Assembly: GCA_019787685.1 (NCBI GenBank)
Contig: JAHNUO010000008.1
Location: 1,736,001 to 1,800,000, forward strand
Length of the DNA stretch: 64,000 nucleotides
Direction of reading: 5' to 3'
From: Chiua virens
Lineage: Eukaryota; Basidiomycota; Agaricomycetes; Boletales; Boletaceae
The position numbers and the translations under genes were made by a program. The first letter of the stretch is position 1. Each line of letters starts with the position of its first letter. Of this stretch, positions 42,972 through 55,639 are shown piece by piece. The notes below the pieces were generated by a model. That model worked only from the letters and a program-made list of their open reading frames with translations, was not told the DNA's origin and did not search any database.

Positions 42972-43814
42972 CGTTTCTTGCGCCGCGATTTGTGTCTTGC
43001 TAGTGCTGTGGCACTTCAACTGTACACTTTCGCCTGATCTACTTATCGTTGTATTATCTTCTAGCACCTTTTTTGGACATGTGCATACTGGTTTCTGCCG
43101 TTGTTGGACTGTGACGCCAGACTGGTCTGTCCTGTCGCACTCCTGTTTACCCCTTCCCTATCCATTCATACGAGTTGCCTCGATTTTCCCATCTACTGCT
43201 ACCACCGATACATGGTCATCTTCTTTCATTACCGCTCCGATAGCGATGACGCTCTTCCCGTGAAAGATGTTATCCACACGGTGGACGTGCAGATTTCACT
43301 CACCGGCTAACGAGCCTCATCTCGTCGATACCTTTTCTTTTGCTACCTTGGAGAACTATCTATTTTCTGGAGGTTCCTTTGTGTGGGTATTTCTTTTTTT
43401 TCGGTATACCTTAGGTATGTATGTCTCGGTCCTAAAAATATAGGAGTGATTCCCCACAGCCATCCTCATGCACCTTAATCTCGAACAAGTCCCTTTCTAA
43501 GCTGATCATGAATCCGAAGAATATGTCAATACTGTACTACCAAGGTAAGCATGGACGCGAGTGCAACAATGGCCATGCAGTTTGACGTTGAAAACGTTCA
43601 ATAAACGATCTTCTCTCCTCCCGGGCCTGTTTTTCCATACCTATAAACTAGCTGATCTCCCTCGCTGTCCTTAACTTCTTTGCCACAAGGTTAGTCGCGG
43701 TCGGAATGCCAACTGCATGGATTCAGCAAGTTTCATCGTCCAAGCGAGCACACGTTGGACCGTGCAGGGTCGATGCAAGTCCGAGCATCCGCGGGACACC
43801 CAGTGGGTCCTGCG
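42972..43814. other. 3' flank, no gene recognised
   Basis: About 840 bp downstream of the membrane-protein gene with only short frames. It is probably its 3' UTR and intergenic DNA. Confidence 0.4.
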
Positions 43815-44230
43815 TCACTGCACATATTTATCCGGCGAATCATAATCAAGGAATAACTGTTCAAGCCCGCCAATCGAGTCGGACGATGATTCAAGTAGTT
43901 GTATTTGTGGGTCTCCCGAGATCGTCACTGGCGTTTCCCTCCGTTTTTCACGACGATCTCCGTGATCGGTGTATCTCTGGCGCGTGATGCCGCGACTGGG
44001 TCTGCCACTGCAACGCGCCGATCGATAGACAAGGTTTGAAGGTACTGCGCGCGCCCACACCATGTACAAGGACGCGTTTCTCGCCCGCTTAGGCTTGTCA
44101 TCGAGAAGATCCACAACGCGTTCCGAGCTGGCGCCATCATCAATGATACCGACTGCTGCACTCGAGACGTGGTTCGACTCGGAGGCTGAGTCGCCGGGTC
44201 CGTCCTAAGCGAGCGAGCCCAATCAGCGCC
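43815..44230 (-). CDS. Possible small unrecognised gene
   Basis: The minus strand has a coding-like frame after a CTTAG acceptor at about 44206: DGPGDSASESNHVSSAAVGI, ERVVDLLDDKPKRARNASLY, then after a possible intron a Ser/Asp-rich end (QLLESSSDSIGGLEQLFLDY) stopping at 43815-43817. No first exon could be fixed. No family known. Confidence 0.3.
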
Positions 44231-45115
44231 GCAAGGGTTCTCCTTCCGAGTGGGTCAAGCATCATGATGTCCCTGAATCGAATTGGGAAGACAAACGTAC
44301 CGCCTCAGCGACGGTCCACCGTTCGGTATGTTTCCCGCTCCAAGCGATAAGAGACCCGATGGCTCGGATTGGCGTACCTCGTTCGCTTCGTTGCCGATAC
44401 ATTTAGGATTGCCTGGTGCTATTGGCGTGCAGTGTGATACTTCCAACCGCTTGCTTAGCCGGCTGTAACGCCTCGAGCAAGTCATGACGGTGGTGATAGA
44501 TCTAGATTCGAGGGCAGCTTGGCGAAAAGCGCGATTGGCACATGCGGAGCGCCCATGATGCATGATCGAATATGTACTATGTAGATGATCGTCGTTTGGT
44601 TCGGCGCGACACTGCCCGGCAAATACAATGTCGTGATTTGATTGATTGATAAGTGTTAGTGATGGTTTGGCGTGATCACATGCACGTGCGGTGACTTGAT
44701 GTGTTTGTGCGGGAGTCGCTGGCACTTTTGATCCGAGTTTGTTTCGTCACCTCTATTGTCAAGTTTCCCGACTGAAATAACCTTGAACCGGGTAGCAAGA
44801 TGCGGCACAGCATCACGGAGACGCGCTGACAGGCTGGCGAACTCGGCGGAGAAGTGAAACGCGGGGCAGACGGCGAAGTCGCGCCCACGTACGCAGCAAG
44901 ACTCCGACACTGGAATTGCTCCATTCGAGCAAGGTTCAAGATTTGAAACGCTTAAAGCACTGCGCTCGTATACGCAACCACGCGCCGTCAAACCTTGTCA
45001 GACTGCCGAACGTTTATAAAGAAAACCACCGATTATGTCAACAGGCGAACTTGGTTGGAATAACTTGTATGTACATGCCGGAGGCTTCTTCAGGGAATTC
45101 GAAGATCCCATGTGT
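44231..45115. other. Unassigned region
   Basis: Several overlapping short frames on both strands, none with support. The best is a minus frame (44991-44656) with FHFSAEFASLSARLRDAVPH and LATRFKVISVGKLDNRGDET, which could be a decayed exon. No repeat or RNA gene seen. Confidence 0.3.
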
Positions 45116-48100
45116 TCACCATCCGCGGCGGCGACCACCCTTGCCCCACTTCTCCAACAAAAAGAGTGCCATGTACTCGTACACTTCTCTATTGGCGCCC
45201 CTTCGAACGATGCTATGGTCACTGCATGCAAGCAGATCATCAGGTGATAAGCGACGCAAGGAAAAACAGAACGTTGCAACCGACCTGTCGGTAAACATCC
45301 TGAATCTGAAATTCCGGACTTGCGCGCTCGTCAGCATATCAAGTAGGTGTGCAGAGTGGGCCAAGTGGACGTTGTCATCTCCGCTCCCATGTGCAAATAG
45401 GAAATCGATGTTCTTGAACCCATCGACATGCGAAATCGAAGCGTTGATGTATCCACCTGGGTTGTCGTCTGGAAGGCCCATGTAACGTTCCGTATAGATG
45501 GAAGTCTAGAACAGCCAGATGAGTTACCCTGATGTTTGTGATAAAACTTGAGTCTGCTTACCGTATAAACGCCAACTCGTGACAGGCTGAAAACTGTGCT
45601 AAAAGGTAGAGCAAAATGGTGCAATACTCAACATACCGCTATTGCCATAGCCAAGGAATGGATCCCAGCATCCGCTTCAGCGACCTTGGAGGCCATGAAC
45701 CCTCCATAGGACTAAGTTGACAACCATCAAAGTCTGGTGGATCACACACTACACGTGCTCTTACCCAACCCCATATACCAATCCGTTTCGAGTCTACATA
45801 ATCCTTGCCAGCCCAGATACTACAAACAGTAATGAGCAAAGGAAAAAGAATCAGGAAAGAAGCGCGGAGCACCAACCGTGCAGCATTGATCTGATCCAGA
45901 GTTTCCCAGAAGCCCATGTTGTACCTAACCGGATTGCGCAATTGACGACCCTTATACCCAGTTCCACGCCCGTCGACGACGACGACGACGTATTGCAACG
46001 TGCAGACGAGGTAATCATGCCAGTCATGGTTGTACTGAACGTTGACTTTCTGACTCCCAGGTCCGCCATAACTATTGAAAGTCAGGAAAAAAACATTAAA
46101 CTGTACAGGACTAGGAACGCACACCAAGAACAGAACCGGATACTTCGTGCGCCCAGAATCGTCCATTTTGGGCGGCCGCATTTCCTTCACGTTGAACTCT
46201 GAGATCCGGTAAGCGACATGGGTGGTTAAACTTATCGTAAAAATTGTTCACCGTAACCGTCGCTGTCAATCGTCGAGTACATAATGGTTGCCGCCTCAAA
46301 TTCTTCAAGAGTGGCGTTCAATGCGGCATTGTCATTGAGGACGTAGTCGAAGTCTCCAAAACCGAACGGTGAGTCACTGAATACCTTTGAGACACCGAAA
46401 TTACCTGGTCTGTTGACATCCACCACCCTTTGCCACGGAACGTTTGGGCCCGCATAATTGAGTAAGTAAAACCCTGCACCAGGTGAAAAGCTGGCGGAAT
46501 AGAAAGACGGCGTGGAATCATCGGTTAGGGGGGTAGGGGACGCCACTGAATCCGTATTGAGTGTTGGGATCGGAACTGAGTAGAGGCGACGTTCGATAGA
46601 TGAACGCGCGGCCTGGAAATAGCTATTTGGATTTATTTCTTCAGCACCATGTGTCAAGCAAACGGACATTAAAAATCTTAGAGCTCACATCAATCCCCGC
46701 TGGGTATCCACCGCTTGTATACTGTTTGTAACCTCCCAGGTACCAGAAGTGAGGAAACGCGGCGTTGAGGAAGTAGCCGGGTCAAATAGGGCGATATGAT
46801 TGTACCCATCTTTTGGCACGATGTCCAGGTAAGCGGGCGAATCGCTAGACCATAGGTTGGCCGGGACCGGGTGAATATTCTGGCCCTGTCAGTGCGGATC
46901 ACATGAGTCCCAGGCATGCATCAGCTAAGGGTTTACTAACCTCGTCAATCCAGCCCTCGTCACCTTCTTCACCATCAATGCCAAGCTTCCTGACAACTTG
47001 GCCCGTCACGAATCCCCCAGAATTTGCCGTATCCAAATCAAAGAGCACAACATTCCCATGGTCCGCAGGCCGTGTGACTTCCTTCACCACCAAGGCTGAG
47101 TTGTCAATCCAAGCAACTTGGTTAATGATGCTGTTGTCCGGAGGGAAGCTATCGGACCATTTCAAATCAACGACAGCTTCATCCACAGCGGAGGTTGGCG
47201 AAGACTCCGCCTGACTCAGATAAGCTTCAAGATCAAAAACGTGCACTGATACGAGAGGGTTATTGTAGCCTGGCTTTGGGTATTTAATGACCACATCTTC
47301 CGTATATGGGATGACGGCGTAAGAATCTTCAGTTGGATTATAGATAGGAAACCGGTATTCCTCAACGGCAGTTTCGTCGAGGCGAAGATACGCGATTTTT
47401 GATGAGTCAGGAGACCACCAAAGCGCATAATCTTGCGCCAGAACTTCTTCCTCATAAATCCAGTCTGGTACGCCGTAAAATAATGACGCGTTACCAGTGC
47501 TCGTCACTCGAATGGGTGACGCACTAAAATCTTCAATAAATGCCCAAAGTTGCGGGCCATCAGAAAAAAGGAACTCACGAAGGAGACGGAAGAACGTAGA
47601 GATCGTTAGAAGCAACGAAAGCAATTGATTCACCAATAGGCGACCAGGTTGCGTATGCCGTCACTGGGGGATTAGTAGGCGGAAGAAGGGGATAGGTGGC
47701 TTTAGTTTCGAGACTATGAACGTAGTAATTGCCGAAACTCGAATGTCTCCATTGCTAAAACATATAACCATTTAAAATGGTATAGAAAAATCAGAATAAG
47801 CGGGGCGACTGCACACCTTGCGGTGATCCGCTTTGACAAGGAATGTATTTCATGTCTGGAGAAAGCTTCCAGCTGTCCCAGAGAATTAGCGAACCGTTCC
47901 CCTACAACCAAAATTCAGCGAGAACGTGCCGAGCGAAGATAGCAACCATTTACGTCTTTGATATCAGTATATGAAACCAGTGGAGTGGTTGTATTTGTCT
48001 TCAGGTCAACAAGCTGAATTTGTCCGTTGTGCAGGGTGGAGAAGACACCATCACCGGCTGACGTTATGTGAGTGAAAAACAGCGACGCTCTGTTGCCTAC

Positions 48101-48628
48101 ATACCCTCAGCAACCCAATGGAGATCTTTGGTGTGATGACTAAAGGTCCCATTGAATATGTGGTCAAGAGACACCTTACGCCCTCCGGAAGCACGGTATG
48201 TCTTCCCGTGGTAAAGATTGGTGGCAGGCAAACACGCCAATGCAAGCCGACAAGAAGACCAAAAATGCCAGAGAGTAAATGAGATACCTCAGGGCAGTTG
48301 GACGCTAAGCACAGAGTGGATATGAATTGCCAAAGTATTACTGCGCGAGGGTACTGACTTTGCCACCTCCTACCCGTAAACCATTCCCTGGCTCCGAGTC
48401 GCCATACTCATCTGGGTTGAGCACTCCTTGATGCTCAGCTTTGTCCAGGAAACGATCTCCGTCGTCCTCCTCTGAACTTGGAGGGTCGAACGCGCCGTCT
48501 CCGTAGTAGACCGGCGGCCGCACTACGAGGTCAGGGCGTGGTGGAAGGCGACGTTGTTGAGAAGGAGTATCAACAAAATCATTGTCCGCATCGTTTTCAG
48601 CAATGCGTTCGTACGTTGGGTTGGGCAT
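45116..48628 (-). CDS. Dipeptidyl peptidase IV / DPAP-B family membrane serine protease
   Basis: Start ATG at 48628 (MPNPTYERIAENDADNDF). A cytoplasmic acidic tail of about 95 residues precedes a type II signal anchor (LRYLIYSLAFLVFLSACIGV). The beta-propeller (DPP IV N domain) follows with DYALWWSPDSSKIAYLRLDE, WSDSFPPDNSIINQVAWID and HPVPANLWSSDSPAYLDIVP. The alpha/beta hydrolase part has YGGPGSQKV, VVVVVDGRGTGYKGR and nucleophile GW-SYGGFMASK (split by an intron). The acid is in HGSGDDNVHLAHS and the His in FTDSDHSIV. The triad is complete. The enzyme releases X-Pro/X-Ala dipeptides and in yeast acts in the vacuole (DAP2) or Golgi (STE13); which applies here is not decidable. More than ten introns. 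It diverges from SYS1 across 219 bp. Confidence 0.92.
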
Positions 48629-48847
48629 CGAGTGACGCCCGTTCAAGTTCAATGTCTCGTTCGACCAAGGTCGGTGGTTTATGCGAAATAGGCAATCATA
48701 GGTTATTACGTAATTTAGTCACGTGGAATGAATGATGACATAAACATTTGGCAAGCGAGCAAATGGCTGGATTGATTCATTGAAAGAAACGTCGAGCTCG
48801 GTCAAAGTCGGTCCGAGGCCTGCAAGCCCTTGACCGCACCACGCATC
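48629..48847. promoter_or_regulatory. Shared intergenic promoter region of the DPP and SYS1 genes
   Basis: 219 bp separate the two divergent start codons, so both promoters must lie here. No strong TATA box is evident; a TCACGTGGAA stretch with a CACGTG E-box (48719-48724) is the one clear motif. Role inferred from position. Confidence 0.45.
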
Positions 48848-49651
48848 ATGCCATCCAAACGACAGACAACTTGGGACCCTGTTCAGCTTATTTCTCAGGT
48901 ATGCCGCATCGTGTTGCCATTTACATCGCTCATGTCACGTCGCTAGATCATATCCCTGCAGACGCTGCATTACCTCACATTGTCTCTCCTCATTCCTCCA
49001 CTTCTTGCTCTCTTTGCGGAGCCAACTTCTCTCGTGTATGAAGGAGGGGCTGCCAATGTCGGTATGTGGCTTCTTCTACATGTGCCCACTCAGGGTAACA
49101 CCACGTCATTAGGCATGATAATGGATTGGAGAGAAATGGCCGGCCAACCTACTGTCCGCGGTGTCCAAGGCGAGGAACGATGGAGCTCCTATTATGGCGT
49201 ATGGAGTGGCGGAAAACGAGTGGGTAGTGGGTGGGAAGATGGTCGGTTGGATGGACGGACTGACCCTATACGAGGTTGGGTCATCGCGGTATCCTGGATG
49301 ATTGCTTCTTCAGCAGAGTATGCATCCCACATCCATATCGCGTATTCCCGTTTTCTAACCCTCCTATCAAATAGTATCTACTATCTATACACCCTCATAC
49401 GGCGACCTCGCCTCATCTTGGACTTTGCATTAACATTATTGTTCAATCACCTGGTACTCACGACATATTACTCGGCTTCCATTCCTACTTCATTTTTCTT
49501 CTGGCTTGTCATCCTTGCAGGGTCTACTTGGACGGTAATAATCGCGGAACAACTTTGTGTAAAGAGAGAAATGACGGAAGGTCTAGTTATATCTGCTCCG
49601 AGGAACGAAGCTGATGAGATGGAAATGGGCGGGCTCCTACGTAGGGACTAG
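48848..49651 (+). CDS. SYS1: SYS1, Golgi membrane protein that recruits Arl3/ARFRP1
   Basis: Start MPSKRQTTWDPVQLISQ; exon 2 begins IISLQTLHYLTLSLLIPPLL, the typical Sys1 N-terminus with its first helix. After GGAANVG an intron precedes MIMDWREMAGQPTVRG. The later part has the RGWVIAVSWMIASSAE helix, then YYLYTLIRRPRLILDFALTL and further helices (TSFFFWLVILAGSTWTVIIA, EQLCVKREM). The size and four-helix layout match the family. A loop of about 45 residues between helices 1 and 2 (SSYYGVWSGGKRVGSG) is longer than in yeast but usual in fungi. Sys1 sits in the trans-Golgi membrane and binds the acetylated Arl3 GTPase to start tethering. C-terminal tail acidic and short. Confidence 0.9.
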
Positions 49652-51190
49652 ATGAGTGACATGATTCTTTTACGATACGTCTACCTGATTATTGCAGACG
49701 ACATTACAATGTACCAGTTATTGTGCACACTTATGACTGTGTGCTTTCTGTGATTTATCATGAGTGTTCTTGCAGTGTGCCGGCCGACCGCAGTTGAACA
49801 TGAAATCACGGCGGTATGAAACGATGTGCGCAACCCGAACAGTCGGGGTGAATGTTTGCCGATGGCTTCTAAGCTCAAAGTTTGGTTTTTTTCACTTCAA
49901 TGGTGTGGTTTCCAATGTGCAGCGCCCTGCTGTGCATGTCCTCTTCCATCGATTTATTGACCCATGTGGCGTTCCCTTCCAGTCGGCTTGTACGTCCCTA
50001 TCTTCGTTCAACGCCGGTGTGACCAAAGTATGCATCCACCCAATTCCATCAGATTGCTTCTTTAATTGATGGTTGTTTCCAAAGTGTCCCTCATCTCCGT
50101 TGACATCAATAATTCACATTGTAGTGGTCATCACTAAGGTGATAATTTGCCAGACCAATCTGATGTCTGTCATATAGTATCTGTTCGCATGCGCCGTCGA
50201 GGCTAACCACTTTGGAAGTACTAACAATGACAGGTCGGCGTTTCCCTTCAGAGTTTAAGCATTGACGCCATGACCACGTTGGGCAGATCTAGGGATCGGA
50301 CCGAGTTGCGTACCGTCGCAGACTCGGTTGACACTGACGCCACCCACACGAAGTTCCCTGCCTGAAACCACATGTATTTTGCCACTGACGAGAGTGGCGA
50401 TGATATCTTCTCTCGCGCACAAAGTATTCAAAGGAACATTTCAAGCTTGTAGTCGGAACGAGTGATCTCCCATGTCCACGGAGGTGCGCCACTTATTTAC
50501 GTACGGCAGCCGTGTCTCGAAACGTGACGCCCAAATCCACGTTTTAAGCGTGTCACATAATTTCAGAGCCGGTTGGCAGCTGTTCTATTCACCTCATACA
50601 TATGTCGCGCGCCACCAACACGGTGTACAAGTCATGATATAGTAGACAGTCCAGCAGTAAACCTTGTCATCCATAAGAGGATAATTCATGGGTATTCTTA
50701 AGTCTTGCGTGCTGGAGAAGACTACCGGGTCTAAGATCTGATGCTTCTCCGCGAGTGCTGTAGATTATCACCTATGGGTCAGCGGTGCGAGAATAGATTT
50801 GTCAGACTATTGCTGTATCTTGGATCCTTCCTGCACGGCGTTTTATGTGATACGCGTTTCCGGCTAAATCTACCACAAGAGGTGTCTTTTGTTTCGGCTG
50901 GTTAGCTCGACAGTGGCAGAATCCTGCCGATGATGTGCGAGCAAGCAAGCTGCGGTGGCGCATGCGATCGAGATGCTGGTTTCATACCGAATTCATAGAC
51001 CCACAACACCGTGAGATTAGTGTGTCGCAATGCTCAGGCTTGGGACCCTGGGACCCAGAGTGCTACCAAACTGAACATCCAAAGGGGAATGCATCAGGCC
51101 GCAGCTTATGAGGTGCATATGGTTCATCAAGCCGCCAAATGACTTGTGGCTGAGTCTAAACCTCTTGTGGCTTTACTAACTTGAGCCGCG
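49652..51190. other. No gene recognised
   Basis: About 1.5 kb without a supported frame. I looked for tRNA and repeat signatures and found none. Confidence 0.4.
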
Positions 51191-52390
51191 TTGAGCAAGA
51201 AATGTTACACTCTGTCGAGTCCCTCTTGCAGTCGCTCGAGCTCGCAAGGAAATCGAATTCGGAATTCTGGAGGTTTCGGGACCGTAAATGATTATGATCT
51301 GAAGCACCGTATCAGCAAGAGTCACCTTCGCTGCTCACCGAATAGGGGGATCAAAGAGGCACGATTCATTTCTGGGTTGCCGGATGGGGACTCACTTGGA
51401 AGTAAAGCGCAACCCACAGCCTCAGGAGACGCTATAGCGGAGTTACTTGATGAAAGGACGGTGGCGCTGGCCACTCGCCGCTGTGGAGACCCGAAGTCCA
51501 GGTCTGAGATCGGTCTGTGTGAACGGTTACCCCAGGGATCTAGTTTTATAGATCCGACGATTTCGTTGTCGTTAAGAAATATTCTCACCTAGTGGACAAA
51601 CACGACAATCTGGGGTACCCTCTCTCTTCCATTCCTTGTGCCGTCGAGCCCTACTTTTATATGGGAGTGAACGCTGAGGTGGCAGGAACCCAGACCCGGT
51701 GTTATATTGTCCCATCACCGTACCAGTTTACCCACTCAGTCCATTATGAGGGAGTGGCTTGGCGGGCCGGACAACAAGTCGCTTCTACGTGTGGGCAGTT
51801 GTCCAGGGCTGTGAGAGGCTCCCGAAGAAGCATAATCAGACAGCAGGACCCGTCCCAGTTCACTCATGTCGCATCGACAGTACTGTATCTAGGTGTCATT
51901 ATGTATTGGAAGAGCCGATTGCGACTCATCAGGCCGGTTGGAGACTCAGAGAAGGCGCCAAGTTTCAAGTGAGATTCGCTGGCAAACGTACCTGGGTTCG
52001 CATTGCCGTAATGAGCGGACACTGGGCCGGATCTCTGATTGTTCCGCCACCACAGCACTAAGGAGGAATTGTATCGCATTTGCTCCCAGAACTCTCCCAT
52101 ATTCGCCAGTTCTTACCGTACATTCCAGCATCACTGATATGAGCCTGAGTAGACGTAAACTCATCCCAGCCACCCAGCGTCATCATGAGTCTCATGAGCG
52201 TGTGTGGCAAATTCACCTTATCTGAGTTGCTTCCGACATGAAGAAAGCCGGGTATCACTCTGAGCCACACGTCATGGAACTTCATCATATCAAGTATTTT
52301 CGACTTCGCTTTTTTTCTATCCGGGAAAAACTTACCGAGATGTAATTGGTACCGTTCACTTGCTACCCTGCACATATTATATTTGTGCAC
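51191..52390. pseudogene. Coding-like remnants on both strands, unrecognised
   Basis: The minus strand has IFLNDNEIVGSIKLDPWGNR with ATVLSSSNSAIASPEAVGC (51588-51322) and MCRVASERYQLHL, FHDVWLRVIPGFLHVGSNSD, TLMRLMMTLGGWDEFTSTQA (52375-52060) with GTAAGT donors between some blocks. The plus strand has a 133-codon frame over the first. No consistent gene can be joined and no domain is recognised. I judge decayed sequence, possibly one minus-strand gene. Confidence 0.3.
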
Positions 52391-52494
52391 GAGGCGCTAA
52401 TAAATCACTTAAATACCGACCGTGGCGAGAAGTCCGATGACTCTCTCCTTCCCTCCTCGCCAGCTCCCGCACCGGCATGGAGACATTTAAAAAC
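52391..52494 (+). promoter_or_regulatory. Upstream region of the BCS1-like gene
   Basis: Short pyrimidine-rich stretch (ctctctccttccctcctcgcc, about 52441-52461) ahead of the start codon, typical of fungal promoters lacking a TATA box. Position-based inference. Confidence 0.3.
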
Positions 52495-55400
52495 ATGCTG
52501 TCCCCCTTGGGGATGAACACTGGTGCAATTCAGGACACTCTGGTACTCACACCCTTCTTCCTTCTCGTCATTCCCCGCTGAGAATGTGTCACCACTACAG
52601 AAACTCGTCGTCATCGGAGGCACCGTCGAAACAGCGCGACGGGCTTCTATTTCAGCTTGGAATGGTTTCGTCGATTGTATGCGTTCCTGGTGTATTCTCT
52701 TCTCATGCTTGCATGCTCAGCTCGTTCTCGTAGCGTTTTTCCTCACCGCGCACTTTAGCCAAGAAGACTACCCATATGATTGGTGAGTGGTGTTTTCCAA
52801 CTCGGGTATGTTGTTTACTGACAGGACACAGGTTGATGCATTGGCTGTCCAAGGCAAGCGGATTCTCACTATCGCAGCTGCTGCGCCGCTCATCTGTGTG
52901 ATCTAGCAACCTGCGTGGGGCCGTAGTCGGGAATTTGAAATAACGACCCGGACAGTTAGTCGCAATGGTCTCACGCAGTCAACCACCGGCGACTTGGAAG
53001 ATGACGATGAGGAGGAAGAGGACGAAGACGCTCTCGTACACGGCCGACGGAAACGCAAAGTGGCGTTCATGCCAAGTTTAGGTAGAGTTTGCCAGATCTC
53101 TCTTTTCCCATGCTCCGTAACCGTCTGATAATTGTCGGCAGACACAACTCACACAATTTATTACCGTGGTCATTGGTTAAGGGTTTGTATTCAATTATTA
53201 TCTATATTCTTGGAGAAACTCATTTTCTGTTTTTAAAGATAACGCGAACAAAACGCTACCCAGACTATGGTCATGGCTCGTCCCTCAAGATCAGGTAAAG
53301 CGAGTCATACTTCAATATTTGCGCCTTTGCTCATACTCGGTTAGCGTTGTCGCTCGCAACAACGATATCCTTAAGAAGCTAGTCCTGGAGGCGAAGCGCG
53401 AATATGAGAAGGATGCAGAGCATCGCGTCCATATCTTCATGGCTGATACGTGAGTTTCCTAATCTCGTAAAATCCCGGTGGCGCTTATATGGACGCCCGC
53501 GCTTCTCACACTTCTCAGGACCTATGGTTGTTGGAGGTGGAATGGAGCGCGTCAGAAGCGCCCGATGAGTTCTATTGTTCTACAGCCGGGAGTTAAAGAC
53601 ATGCTATTGGCTGATTGCAAAGATTTCTTGTGTTCTGAAGACTGGTGAGTGGATCAACAATTTTCCAGGCCATCAAATAACGTCTTCATCTCGCAGGTAT
53701 GCCGAAAGAGGTTAGTGAATTCTGATGATGTGACAATTTCCGTTCATCGGATATGCATAGGTATTCCATTCCGCCGGGGATATCTTTTGTATGGTGTTCC
53801 TGGAAGGTGTGACAACATCGTAACCTCATTATGTAGAGCTCTGACCATTGTTTACAGTGGAAAGACATCGTTGATTCATTCTTTGGCTGGTGAACTTGGC
53901 TTGGATATCTATGTCGTCAGCTTGTCATCAAAAGGGTGAATGTTGCTTGTCATCGTCATTTCCGGGCCGCGCTGACAAACTTCCACAGGATGAGTGATAA
54001 TACGTTGACAACCTTGATGGGTCATGTACCGTCTAGGTCGGTTTGTACATATGTCAATCGGACCGGTCGTGCTAAACTTGTTCTACTTTAGATGTATCTT
54101 ACTTCTCGAAGATCTGGATGCTGCTTTCACGCGCTCCGTCAGTCGTGATTCATCATCTACTGGGGCACCCACACCGTCTCCATCAACGCCCAATAGTAAT
54201 GACGCAAATGATGGCTCGACCCTTAGTTTGAGTGGCCTGTTGAACAGCCTTGACGGAGTAGCTGCGGCAGAGGGCCGGTGAGTTGTGTCCGGAACAGCTG
54301 GGCTGCGGGTTTTTTGCTGATGTTCACACCCCTTCATCTAAAGCCTGCTGTTTGCCACCACCAACCATATTGAGCGTCTCGATCCGGCCCTCAGCCGTCC
54401 GGGTCGCATGGACGTCTGGGTGAACTTTACCCACGCGACAAAGTGGCAAGCAGAGGGTATCTTCAAATGTTTCTTCCCTTCCAAGCCAGTTGCATCGCCA
54501 TCGTCCACATCACAGGAGAAGATTGACGTGTCGCAAAAGAATCTCCCTCTGCCAAAACGTAGACCCGGGCATGCCATTCCCGTGCTTGAAGAGGCTGAGA
54601 TTGCGGAGCTTGCCAAGAGGTTTGCTGACGCCATTCCCGAGGGCGAACTTAGCGTGGGTCTCCATTTGTCATTTAGGTTCCCTTCCCTGACGTCCAGTTA
54701 TCGCAGGTGGCGGCCTTGCAAGGATACCTCTTGAAGAATAAAGTTCGTCCAAGGGAATGTGTAGACGAAGTTGGCGATTGGTCTGTTGACATCCGAACAT
54801 TTCCGAAAGGTGGCTGACAACCACCTCCCAGGATCATTCAAGAACGTGAGACACGCGAAAAACTCAAGAAGGAAAAGGCTGAGGTGTGTTTCCACTCATT
54901 GCAAACTGTCAACTCGAAATGGCTGACGTGGCCACAGCGTGAGGCAAAGGAAAAGAAGGAGGTATGCAGCGATGCTTTAAACCCAATCACCACGCTGACT
55001 GATTGGCAACGTGGTTAGCTGGCGGAAGAGAAAGAACGCAAAGAGGTAGCTGTCCATCCCATATCCCAGTTCCGATCTTTGTTGACAATGCTCCGCAGAA
55101 GGAAGAGAAGGCCGCCAAGGAGGTAAATTCAAAACGTTTCCTTGACCCGACCCAGTTGTGTTGATCTACTTTCTGAATCTAGCAAGACGAGAGGGAGACA
55201 AGAGAGGTTAGCGCAAACATTTCCTTGTTTTCTCACTGTTTTCATGATCCCTTTTCTGACCCAACGTGACTCGCATCATCTACAGAAGCTCGAGAAAAGG
55301 GATCGAGCGAAATCTAAGAAGGCCCACCGTGCCGAGACAGTCATGAAACTCGAAGGTGCCACCGCCGCCCCCGCAAGCAGCACTCCCGCTGACGCAGTCA

Positions 55401-55639
55401 TCCCCGTTGTTCACTCTGAATCCGCGTCATCCTCGGAGTCGGACACCAGCAACGGCGGTATCGAAGCCGACACGGAGGAGAGTATGACGTCGGAGGAGGA
55501 ACCGGATAAACCTGCCGGCGCCACGTCTGACGCCAAGGAACAACAACAGACGACAGCCAAGGACAAGTGGATTGCTGTCAAAGGTCACCAACCGCCACCG
55601 CCGCCTCCGTCGTCGTCGTCATCTCCTTTGGATAGCTAG
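52495..55639 (+). CDS. BCS1-type AAA ATPase with long charged C-terminal extension
   Basis: The N-terminus [13 protein letters not shown] leads into a BCS1_N-like region ([57 protein letters not shown], then an acidic run and [14 protein letters not shown]). The AAA domain has [20 protein letters not shown] (Walker A, split by an intron), [12 protein letters not shown] (Walker B), a Ser/Pro/Asn insert, [40 protein letters not shown] and [18 protein letters not shown]. In yeast Bcs1 inserts the Rieske protein into complex III; fungi have several paralogues, and the long Glu/Lys-rich tail here suggests a paralogue rather than the housekeeping Bcs1. The tail is encoded by a run of microexons (54938-55206). 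One intron (52854-52906) has a GC donor. Start chosen for agreement with the family N-terminus. Confidence 0.85.
54938..55206 (+). other. Ladder of four phase-0 microexons encoding charged repeats
   Basis: Within the BCS1-like gene, exons at 54938-54961 (24 nt, REAKEKKE), 55019-55045 (27 nt, LAEEKERKE), 55099-55122 (24 nt, KEEKAAKE) and 55183-55206 (24 nt, QDERETRE) are each flanked by AG and GT, all phase 0, and all end in GAG. The preceding exon also ends in GAG and encodes EKLKKEKAE. Any one could be skipped without a frame change. Confidence 0.75.

Noticed and set aside
50880..50960. Possible tRNA (ggctggttagctcgacagtgg)
   Set aside because: It resembles a D-arm only; there is no matching acceptor stem or TTCGA-type T-loop at the right distance.
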